From assembly GCF_012516315.1 (NCBI RefSeq), contig NZ_CP051185.1, positions 3,663,363-3,727,362 on the forward strand: DNA of 64,000 nt, read 5' to 3'. This document shows positions 19,284 to 27,114 of the stretch, piece by piece. The notes beneath the pieces are model-generated. The model was not told where the DNA came from. It did not search any database and saw nothing but the letters and a program-made list of their open reading frames with translations. Made by a program: the position numbers and the translations under genes. The stretch is from Limnospira fusiformis SAG 85.79 (GTDB taxonomy: Bacteria; Cyanobacteriota; Cyanobacteriia; Cyanobacteriales; Microcoleaceae). Positions within the stretch are counted from its first letter, which is position 1. Every line of letters starts with the position of its first letter.

Positions 19284-19738
19284 GTGCGAGACGTTCAGAT
19301 ACGAAATAAGGCGGTAATGCCTGAAATAGCTATCTGGTGGGGCTTCAACCCCTTGGTTGAATATAAGAGGCTCGCCTCTGACCGACCCCATAACTGTTTA
19401 TATGTCCCGACGTTTGGTATCATACGATACCAAAACCCGGCAGGGAACCCCAGGTTAACATACTCTGTAACAATTCGTAACAATTCTTAACATAACGGAA
19501 ACGTAACGAAACAGAGGTGAGGGTAACGGCGATAGCCACTCCTAGTTTCAGGACCCACAATCCTGGGATTGAAGCGGGGAACGGAAGGCTCCGAGGTGTA
19601 ACCCAACACCAGAATCGAGACCACTGCCAACCATCCATGATTAGGGAAACCAAATGTCCGGCTTGAACCATCGTCAATACTAAGCAGCGAAATAGGTTGA
19701 TACGCTGCGTTCAAAAGAACAAGGGGAAAAGTAGGAGC
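19284..19738 (+). mobile_element. Group II intron fragment, 5' part
   Basis: The segment begins GTGCGAGACG, the canonical 5' start of a group II intron, and follows the same order of conserved blocks as the full introns at 19901 and 20773 (for example CATAACTGTTTATATGTCCC and GAAGCGGGGAACGGAAGG). It stops around 19738, so most of domain I is present and domains II-VI are missing. It is a diverged lineage, closer to the minus-strand copy at 24745-25582 than to the tandem pair. It is inserted antisense to the adjoining tnpB remnant. Confidence 0.8.
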
Positions 19739-19880
19739 AAGAATTTAATCCAAGATTTGCTTAACATCTTAAGACAATAAGGTACAATACCCCAAAAGAT
19801 TCGCAACTCAATAATGAATATACGGTCAAACCCCAGACCATGCCAAATTTCCCTGACGACATACTCATCAAGTCGGATTC

Positions 19881-19900
19881 ATGGTAAAATCCAATCATGC
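19881..19900 (+). CDS. TnpB 5' exon (candidate)
   Basis: A short stretch with two in-frame choices of start. ATG at 19881 joined to 21645 reads M-V-K-S-N-H-A-I-K-A-F. ATG at 19897 joined to 21644 reads M-P-I-K-A-F. Both continue into the TnpB frame, so the introns split this gene at or just after its start codon. No clear ribosome site is visible before either ATG. Confidence 0.55.
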
Positions 19901-20772
19901 GTGCGAGACGTTTAGGAGTGAAATAGGGATGCAATGCCCGAAATAGCCTCCTAGTGGGACTTCCACCCCTTGGTGGAATATAAGGGACTCGTATCCTGAC
20001 CATCCCATAACTGTTTATATGTCCCGACGCTTGGAGAAATCTGAGCAAGGCAGGGGACTCAAGGTCATAAACAAACTGAGAAATCAGGGAGTAGAGAGTA
20101 AAGGCGATAGCCACCCCCAATTTCAGGATACACGATTCTGGGATTGAAGCGGGGAACGGAAGGCGTGAAGTAGAACCTACTACCAAATGCGACCACTGCC
20201 AACCATCCATGATTAGGGAAACCGAATGTCCGGCTTGAACCATCGTAATGATTTAGCAGCGTAATAGGTTGCCACGCTGCGCTCAAAAGAGCAAGGGGAA
20301 AAGTAGGGTTTTGCATAAAACACCTACACAGACCTTTTTAAGTACCCCGGTGGAGAGGACAAGTCTAAAGATGGAATGCCCATATAAACGGAACGTTTAA
20401 ACTCCTCATTGGTTCTCCTTATCAAAAAAGTGAGCAATATTACTCACAAGGAGTAGTGAAAAGTGTAAGCGTATACCATTGAGGGGAAAGGATGTGACTG
20501 AAAGCCAATGCCTAATTGTAATGATTAGGATATGCCCACTAGTCACGGTGTAGATATGGAGACTGCGACAAGTAGGAGTAATATGACGAGAGCGAGTTTA
20601 AAGACTACGAGTTGTATGCCAAGCTCCCAAAGTTGGAATCATAAAGCGGGGGTTCGTAACCCTGTTCCTAGTGACAAAAAGGGTATCTACATTAGGAGCC
20701 GTATGAGGTGAAAGTCTCAAGTACGGTTTGGAAGTGGAGTTGGGGAAGGTGACTTCCCTTTCGACCATAACC
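19901..20772 (+). mobile_element. ORF-less group II intron, copy 1 of a tandem pair
   Basis: 872 bp beginning GTGCGAG. Domain V is at 20696-20729 (GAGCCGTATGAGG, GAAA loop, then the pairing strand ending GTACGG), and a domain VI hairpin (GGGGAAG-GTGA-CTTCCC) follows just before the 3' end. There is no reverse transcriptase or maturase gene inside; the only long frames are on the opposite strand. It must therefore rely on a maturase supplied in trans. The 3' boundary could be one base earlier (ending ATAAC). It is immediately followed by a second copy. Confidence 0.9.
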
Positions 20773-21644
20773 GTGCGAGACGTTTAGGAGTGAAATAGGG
20801 ATGCAATGCCCGAAATAGCCTCCTAGTGGGACTTCCACCCCTTGGTGGAATATAAGGGACTCGTATCCTGACCATCCCATAACTGTTTATATGTCCCGAC
20901 GCTTGGAGAAATCTGAGCAAGGCAGGGGACTCAAGGTCATAAACAAACTGAGAAATCAGGGAGTAGAGAGTAAAGGCGATAGCCACCCCCAATTTCAGGA
21001 TACACGATTCTGGGATTGAAGCGGGGAACGGAAGGCGTGAGGTAGAACCTACTACCAAATGCGACCACTGCCAACCATCCATGACTAGGGAAACCGAATG
21101 TCTGGCTTGAACCATCGTAATGATTTAGCAGCGTAATAGGTTGCCACGCTGCGCTCAAAAGAGCAAGGGGAAAAGTAGGGTTTTGCATAAAACACCTACA
21201 CAGACCTTTTTAAGTACCCCGGTGGAGAGGACAAGTCTAAAGATGGAATGCCCATATAAACGGAACGTTTAAACTCCTCATTGGTTCTCCTTATCAAAAA
21301 AGTGAGCAATATTACTCACAAGGAGTAGTGAAAAGTGTAAGCGTATACCATTGAGGGGAAAGGATGTGACTGAAAGCCAATGCCTAATTGTAATGATTAG
21401 GATATGCCCACTAGTCACGGTGTAGATATGGAGACTGCGACAAGTAGGAGTAATATGACGAGAGCGAGTTTAAAGACTACGAGTTGTATGCCAAGCTCCC
21501 AAAGTTGGAATCATAAAGCGGGGGTTCGTAACCCTGTTCCTAGTGACAAAAAGGGTATCTACATTAGGAGCCGTATGAGGTGAAAGTCTCAAGTACGGTT
21601 TGGAAGTGGAGTTGGGGAAGGTGACTTCCCTTTCGACCATAACC
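20773..21644 (+). mobile_element. ORF-less group II intron, copy 2 of a tandem pair
   Basis: 872 bp, with only about three base differences seen from copy 1, joined to it with no spacer (or a single C). Domain V is at 21568-21601 and the domain VI hairpin follows. The near identity shows that the duplication is recent. With exact excision of both copies the flanking tnpB frame is restored. Confidence 0.9.
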
Positions 21645-22767
21645 AATCAAAGCTTTCCGAACCAAACTAAAACTCAATGACCGTCAAGCCACCTTGATGG
21701 CCAAACACGCCGGTTATGCTCGGTTCGTGTTTAATTGGGGATTACACTTATGGAGGTCAGCTTATGAAGAGGGACTCAAGCCTAATATAAACTCCATTAA
21801 AAAGGTTTTTACTAATTATGTGAAACCTCAATATCCTTGGATGTCCGAATTGTCTTCTAAAGTTGATCAATATGCCTTCATTAATCTAGGGGATGCCTTT
21901 AAGCGCTTCTTCAAGGGAATAAGCAGTTATCCTAAATTTAAGAAGAAAGGCCACCATGATAGTTTTACGCTTGACAATTCCGGAAAGCCATTCAATCTGT
22001 CAGGAACTCGCCATAAGCTGCCTTTTGTGGGCTGGGTTTCTACATTTGAGGCTCTACCCGAAAGTTGGGTTAAGAAAGTCACTATAGCCCGCCAAGCAGG
22101 GGACTGGTATATGAGCTTTTTCGTAGAAATCACACCAGAAATTACACCGAAATATCGAGAGAGAATCGGGGTAGACCTAGGAATTAACAATTGGGCGACT
22201 TGCTCCGATGGGACCCAATTCTCTAATCCCAAGGCTTATAAAGCAGCGACCAAAAAACTAGCCAGATTACAACGTCATTTAAGTCGCAAAGTCAAAGGCT
22301 CAAAAAATCGGGCCAAATGTCTCTTAAAAGTTCAAAAGCTACATCAAAGAGTAGCAAACATTCGGCGGGACACCATTCATAAAATAACTACTTTCTTGGC
22401 TAAGAACCACAGCCAAGTCGTCATTGAAGATTTGAATGTGTCAGGTATGCTGAAAAATCATGGTTTGGCTGGTTCTATCGCTGATGCTTCATTTTATGAG
22501 TTCCGTCGGCAACTAGGTTACAAGGCAGAACGTTATGGTTCAAAGTTGATTATTGCCGATAGATTTTATCCATCCAGTCAACTGTGTTCTAATTGCGGTT
22601 ATCGTCAAAAAATGCCCCTAGTCCGTCGGACTTTTGAATGTCCGAACTGTGGCCTGAAGATTGATAGAGATTTGAACGCCAGTATAAATTTAGAAAAATC
22701 GCCTGGTTCAGACGATTACACTTGTGGACGGGGTGCTGCCGACAGTCCCGGACGAAGCCAGAAATAA
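21645..22767 (+). CDS. tnpB: TnpB RNA-guided nuclease (IS200/IS605 type), main exon
   Basis: About 375 residues including the part before the first usable internal start (21694 TTG or 21697 ATG). The N-terminus reads IKAFRTKLKLNDRQATLM. All RuvC residues are present: Asp in GVDLGINN, Glu in VIEDLNVSGM and Asp in KIDRDLNAS. The zinc finger CSNCGY...CPNCG is intact. TnpB proteins are nucleases guided by an RNA made from the element's right end; they favour retention of the transposon. No tnpA transposase is near, so the element is non-autonomous. The gene is split at its start by two group II introns; without splicing only an N-truncated protein could be made. Confidence 0.88.
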
Positions 22768-22799
22768 ACATCAATATCCGGCTATGTCCGGTTTTGTTT
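22766..22799 (+). terminator. Right-end hairpin of the tnpB element / terminator
   Basis: AAACA (22766-22770) and TGTTT (22795-22799) flank CCGG-CTATGT-CCGG, ending in TTTTGTTT. It overlaps the tnpB stop codon. It could be an intrinsic terminator, and also the right-end structure where the guide RNA scaffold would end; the latter is inference from TnpB elements in general. Confidence 0.55.
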
Positions 22800-22828
22800 A
22801 AGTTTTATAGAGCAGGTTCACTATACTA

Positions 22829-22985
22829 TAGCATTAGTCAAGGTGGTTAGGACGCAGCTTTGAGAACGGAATCCATGGCATCATGGAGAGAATCAAACTG
22901 CTCACGTGCAGTGGCGAATACGGGCTTTCAGCCACGACCAACATTTCTCTATCTTGTTGAGGTCTGGCGAATAAGGCGGAAGATA
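22829..22985 (-). pseudogene. 3' end of the outer IS630 transposase, separated by the inner copy
   Basis: This 157-bp stretch matches the left end of the inner element almost base for base. It carries the last codons of the outer transposase (LNKIEKCWSWLKARIRHCT region) and the left inverted repeat. It is detached from the rest of its gene (23946-24683) by the inner element. Confidence 0.8.
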
Positions 22986-23943
22986 TAGCATTAGTCAAGG
23001 TGGTTAGGACGCAGCTTTGAGAACGGAATCCATGGCATCATGGAGAGAATCAAACTGCTCACGTGCAGTGGCGAATACGGGCTTTCAGCCACGACCAACA
23101 TTTCTCTATCTTGTTGAGGTCTGGCGAATAAGGCGGAAGATAGAGTAAACGGCATTGAGCTGCCTCCACCAGTTCAGCAATCCGTCCCCCTTTATGAAAC
23201 GTTGCATTGTCCAATACTAGAGTCTGACCTGGCTTCAATGTTGGAATTAAGATGAACTCCAACCACAACTCAAACACTGTCCGATGACAACAACCCTCAA
23301 AGCTAAAGGGAGCTAAGAGTTGTTGATGACACCATGCGGCTATCATACTTACCCTGCCCTGCCTCTTCCCTGATTTGAGGACATGGAAGCGTTGTCCTTG
23401 CTCACAGTAACCATAAGGATAATCCGAGTCTTGACTATTGATGCCAGCTTCATCGAGGTAAACCAACCCTTCCGGCTCCATCTGTTCAATCTGAGCCATA
23501 AACTCCTCTCGCTGTTGCTCATCACGTTCTTGGTAGCCGTAAGTTTTTTTTCTGGTGAAGCCAATTTTCTTCAAGGCTCTGGATATGGTGCGAGGAGAGA
23601 TGTCGTCATCCCAAAGTTCAGCCATTTGAGCGGAGGTTTGATCGCCATGCTCTTGGGCAAAAGCTTTGAATTTATGCCAGTCGGTAATTTTGTGGTTATT
23701 GCCAGGTGGGTGATTAGGTTTAGGGAGGAAGTCTCCGGTCTGTGCTTTTCTTTGCAGCCAGAGATTAATGGTGTTCCGGCTGACATGGAAAACTTGACTG
23801 GCTTCTGTTTTGGGCATACCGTCTAGTTCAATTGCATCAATAACTTTTTGTCTGAGGTCGTAACTATAGGGGGCTGGCATTTTGGGTCTTCTTAGTCATC
23901 TCGTCCTCTCCATTATACGTCCTAACTTTCCTGTCTGGTGCTA
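22986..23943 (-). mobile_element. IS630-type element (inner copy), complete
   Basis: 958 bp from TAGCATTAG to GGTGCTA, with TA on each side (22984-22985 and 23944-23945). It is inserted at the TA of the outer copy's GAAGATAGAG; the undisturbed target is still visible inside the inner copy near 23137-23146. Imperfect inverted repeats of about 28 bp are visible. It holds one transposase gene. Confidence 0.88.
23059..23880 (-). CDS. IS630 family DDE transposase (inner copy)
   Basis: 273 residues. The N-terminal helix-turn-helix (SYDLRQKVIDAIELDG; VSRNTINLWLQRK) is followed by a linker and a DDE domain with Asp in YLDEAG, Asp in LVLDNATFH and Glu in PDLNKIEKCWSWLK. All three catalytic residues are present. 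The frame ends early at RIRHCT; in the next frame the sequence continues REQFDSLHDAMDSVLKAAS and then stops at 23004, as expected for the family end. Either the last ~22 residues are lost by a 1-nt shift or they are reached by frameshifting. The outer copy shares the same sequence there. Confidence 0.88.
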   Translation of the reverse strand: MPAPYSYDLRQKVIDAIELDGMPKTEASQVFHVSRNTINLWLQRKAQTGDFLPKPNHPPGNNHKITDWHKFKAFAQEHGDQTSAQMAELWDDDISPRTISRALKKIGFTRKKTYGYQERDEQQREEFMAQIEQMEPEGLVYLDEAGINSQDSDYPYGYCEQGQRFHVLKSGKRQGRVSMIAAWCHQQLLAPFSFEGCCHRTVFELWLEFILIPTLKPGQTLVLDNATFHKGGRIAELVEAAQCRLLYLPPYSPDLNKIEKCWSWLKARIRHCT

Positions 23944-23945
23944 TA

Positions 23946-24683
23946 GAGTAAACGGCATTGAGCTGCCTCCACCAGTTCAGCAATCCGTCCCCCTTTATGA
24001 AACGTTGCATTGTCCAATACTAGAGTCTGACCTGGCTTCAATGTTGGAATTAAGATGAACTCCAACCACAACTCAAACACTGTCCGATTACAACAACCCT
24101 CAAAGCTAAAGGGAGCTAAGAGTTGTTGATGACACCATGCGGCTATCATACTTACCCTGCCCTGCCTCTTCCCGGATTTGAGGACATGGAAGCGTTGTCC
24201 TTGCTCACAGTAACCATAAGGATAATCCGAGTCTTGACTATTGATGCCAGCTTCATCGAGGTAAACCAACCCTTCCGGCTCCATCTGTTCAATCTGAGCC
24301 ATAAACTCCTCTCGCTGTTGCTCATCACGTTCTTGGTAGCCGTAAGTTTTTTTTCTGGTGAAGCCAATTTTCTTCAAGGCTCTGGATATGGTGCGAGGAG
24401 AGATGTCGTCATCCCAAAGTTCAGCCATTTGAGCGGAGGTTTGATCGCCATGCTCTTGGGCAAAAGCTTTGAATTTATGCCAGTCGGTAATTTTGTGGTT
24501 ATTGCCAGGTGGGTGATTAGGTTTAGGGAGGAAGTCTCCGGTCTGTGCTTTTCTTGGCAGCCAGAGATTAATGGTGTTCCGGCTGAGATGGAAAAATTGA
24601 CTGGCTTTGGTTTTGGACATACCGTATAGTTCAATTGCATTGATAACTTTTTGTCTAAGGTCGTAACTGTAGGGGGCTGGCAT
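23946..24683 (-). pseudogene. IS630 transposase, outer copy, truncated by the inner element
   Basis: It starts at the ATG 24683 (MPAPYSYDLRQKV) and matches the inner transposase closely with a few replacements (for example INAIELYGMSKTKASQFFHLS). It keeps the first two catalytic Asp but breaks in QCRLLY, exactly where the inner element entered, so the Glu-bearing end lies across the insertion. Not functional. Confidence 0.88.
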
Positions 24684-24744
24684 TTTGGGTCTTCTGTAGA
24701 TATCCTTGCCATTATACGTCCTAACTTTTCTGTCTTGTGCTATA

Positions 24745-25582
24745 TATCCTCTTTTGGAGCTTAAAGACGTATCGTTGGACTTTCGCCCAATTGATACTTC
24801 TCCATACAAACGCACGTCTTGGTAGGTCTTTGTCTTCCAAAGTCTTGTCCTACTCTCGATTTCGTCATATTGACCCCTACTAAACTCTTTACCTTACAAT
24901 CAAACCGTGACCTGTTAGCATATCCCTTCCATTACAGAAGGGCATTAGCTTCTGGTCACATCTCACCCCCTCAAAGGCTTGCGCTTACACTTCTCACTAC
25001 TGATTACTTCGACCAAATAATCAGAGCCTAAGAGGGATTAAAACATTCCGTTTATATGGGCATTCCATCCTTAGATTTGTCCTATCCACCGGGGTACTTT
25101 TAAAGGTCTGTGTAGATGGTATAATCAATCCTCCACTTTTCCCCTTGCTCTTTTGAGCGCAGCGTATCAATCTATTTCGCTGCTAGATTGTGACGGTGGT
25201 TCAAGCCGGACATTCGGTTTCCCTAATCATAGACGGTTAGCAGTGGTCTCGATTCCGGTGTTAGATTACACCTCGGAGCCTTCCGTTCCCCGCTTCAACC
25301 CCAGGTTTGTGATTCCTGGAACCGGGGGCGGCTATCGCCGTTACCCTCACCTTTGCCGTAACTATTCCGTTATGTTAAGAATTATTACGTTTTTTTGCAA
25401 AGTGTGTTGACCTTGGGTTCCCTACCTGGTTTTGGTATCGTCTGATACTAAACGTCGGGACATATAAACAGTTATGGGGATGGTCAGAAGCGAGCTTCTT
25501 ATATTCTACCAAGGGGCTGAAGTCCCCACCAGGTAATTATTTCAGGCATCTCAGCCTTATTTCATACCTGAACGTCTCGCAC
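24745..25582 (-). mobile_element. Group II intron, minus strand, 3' end lost to IS630
   Basis: Read on the minus strand it begins GTGCGAGACG at 25582 and follows the order of blocks of the tandem introns, including the segment with GTACCCCGGTGGA and GGAATGCCCATATAAACGG, and runs to 24745, where the outer IS630 begins. Domains V and VI are not present on the far side of the IS, so the intron cannot splice. It shares lineage-specific blocks (CGATACCAAAAC, TTCTTAACATAACGG) with the fragment at 19284. No intron-encoded protein. Confidence 0.82.
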
Positions 25583-25796
25583 GATTTACACAATCCTAAA
25601 TCAATATAGGCATTACCCAACAGGATTAAGCGATCGCGCTAGCCGGATTAACCATCCCAGAGGAAAAGCCAAGGAGTAATTAATCATACTGGCCAAATCG
25701 AGGACAACCTACTGGGAAAATGGACAAGATAAGTACAAATTCCCAGCTAGGACAAAAAAGCGATCGCGTTAAGTCCCTTGACACCAATCTGGACTT

Positions 25797-26012
25797 CTAC
25801 AATTCCAAGACAACGGTAAACGCTTCCATATAGCAGACCGGGTCCGTGGTACCGCCAAAGGTCATAGGAACATCAGGTTCAAAAGCAGTCATCACATAGG
25901 ATTCGGGTTTACTTAGATGTTTAGCCAGGGATGCTGACAAATCCTTGAGTAAACTTTCAACTTGGGATTTTTCCGGTTGAGAAATCGATGTTTTGACTTT
26001 AATCAGTGGCAT
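25797..26012 (-). pseudogene. Truncated duplicate of an MIF-like tautomerase gene
   Basis: The first ~63 codons match the neighbouring intact gene (26111-26464) with one visible replacement (TSISQ for TSVSQ) up to VCYME, then the sequence changes to AFTVVLEL and stops. The C-terminal half is missing. It probably arose by a tandem duplication that took only the 5' part of the gene. Pro2 is retained, but the trimer interface and C-terminus are lost. Confidence 0.8.
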
Positions 26013-26110
26013 AATTAAAACTGATTCCCCCTCCCGGTGGGAGAGGGTTGCCAATTGCCGTTAATTTCACAGCAGGTCTGATGTCAACTGTTAAGGATCT
26101 GTTAAGTCAC

Positions 26111-26464
26111 CTAGTCGAATGTGCCACCATTCCAGCCCCACATAGTCCGGGGTGCATCAGCAAACTCAATATATATGCGATCGCTGGGGACACCTAAAGC
26201 CTGATTAATTTTTTGGCAGAAATCCTGACTCATAGCTTTAGTAGTGGTTGGGGTGATGTTACCAATACTTTTGATTTCCATATAGCAAACCGGGTCTGTG
26301 GTACCGCCAAAGGTCATAGGAACATCAGGTTCAAAAGCAGTCATCACATAGGATTCGGGTTTACTTAGATGTTTAGCCAGGGATGCTGACAAATCCTTGA
26401 GTAAACTTTCGACTTGGGATTTTTCCGGTTGAGAAACCGATGTTTTGACTTTAATCAGTGGCAT
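26111..26464 (-). CDS. MIF-like tautomerase family protein
   Basis: A 117-residue member of the macrophage-migration-inhibitory-factor family (phenylpyruvate tautomerase fold). The catalytic proline is residue 2 (MPLIKVKT). Conserved blocks include ESYVMTAFEPDVPMTFGG, ALGVPSDRIYIEF and the end GWNGGTFD. It is usually a trimeric cytosolic enzyme; its physiological substrate in cyanobacteria is unknown. Its start lies 10 bp after the flavin reductase stop, so the two are probably co-transcribed. Confidence 0.9.
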   Translation of the reverse strand: MPLIKVKTSVSQPEKSQVESLLKDLSASLAKHLSKPESYVMTAFEPDVPMTFGGTTDPVCYMEIKSIGNITPTTTKAMSQDFCQKINQALGVPSDRIYIEFADAPRTMWGWNGGTFD

Positions 26465-26474
26465 AAATCCTGTT

Positions 26475-26954
26475 TTAACCTCCGTAATTCCATCCTGTAC
26501 TCGCTAAGGAGAGAATTTCCCCCTCTCGGTGAACTCCAGCCGCGATTACTTCCCCGACGAAAACGGAGTGGTCACCTTTTTCGACGCTACCAACTACATT
26601 ACACTCGATGTAGCCTAGAGAATCTGAGAGAATGGGGCAGCCTGTTTCTCCTAGGTAAAATTCCAGGTCCTCGAATTTGCTACCGACTAAACGCTGCGGC
26701 TTAAAGAATTTTTGGGCAATGTCTTTTTGTCCCAATTCTAAAAAGGTAAGGGCGAACACACCGCTGGCTTTAATCATGGCGTGGGACCGGGAGTCATTGC
26801 GAACGCAGTTTACCACTAGGGGTGGTTTAAAGGATGACTGCATCACCCAACTGGCGGTAAAACCATTGATTTCGTCTCCTTCTTTGACTCCACAAATATA
26901 TAGGGCGTGGGGCATTTTTCGGAGAATGGTTGTTTTTGCTTGTTCGTCTAGCAT
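26475..26954 (-). CDS. Flavin reductase-like FMN-binding protein
   Basis: A 159-residue single-domain protein of the flavin reductase/flavoredoxin family. Visible features: ALYICGVKEGDEINGFTASWVMQSSFKPP (FMN-binding start), VNCVRNDSRSHAMIKASGVFAL, and HSVFVGEVIAAGV. It likely binds FMN and reduces it or transfers electrons with NAD(P)H. It differs from the larger cyanobacterial diflavin Flv proteins, which carry extra domains. It forms a likely two-gene unit with the MIF-like gene downstream. Confidence 0.88.
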   Translation of the reverse strand: MLDEQAKTTILRKMPHALYICGVKEGDEINGFTASWVMQSSFKPPLVVNCVRNDSRSHAMIKASGVFALTFLELGQKDIAQKFFKPQRLVGSKFEDLEFYLGETGCPILSDSLGYIECNVVGSVEKGDHSVFVGEVIAAGVHREGEILSLASTGWNYGG

Positions 26955-27114
26955 GGGTTTTTCAGTCTAGGTCTTGTAGTTTTTAGTTTACCGTTATTTT
27001 GGTTATGAGAAACGGAATGAGGGCGAAAAATTTAGCGGGGATGTTGAACAAGGAGCAGATATCTGGTTTTGGGGTTTCCGGGAGAGGGAAGTTCCCACAC
27101 GGAGTCGGATGATT

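Larger units (their letters stand above)
22829..24742 (-). mobile_element. IS630-type element (outer copy), interrupted
   Basis: The ends are imperfect inverted repeats: TAGCATTAGTC...TTAGGACG on the left, matched on the right by the complement of TAGCACAAGAC...TTAGGACG. It is flanked by TA (22827-22828 and 24743-24744), as expected for IS630/Tc1-mariner elements. An inner copy (22986-23943) splits it at a TA. Without the inner copy it is about 0.95 kb. On the right it abuts a group II intron, which is therefore cut at 24745. Confidence 0.85.

Noticed and set aside
19761-21188. Duplicate minus-strand reading frames (MVQAGHSVSLIMDGW-like, 130-160 codons) in the tandem intron region.
   Set aside because: They are antisense to intron RNA domains and repeat only because the introns repeat; no protein family is recognised.
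23349-24712. Plus- and minus-strand frames overlapping the IS630 transposases.
   Set aside because: Shadows of the transposase gene in other frames, duplicated because the element is duplicated.
25040-25410. Plus-strand frame of 85 codons at 25153, similar to frames near 20100.
   Set aside because: It lies in the group II intron on the opposite strand and is an antisense shadow.
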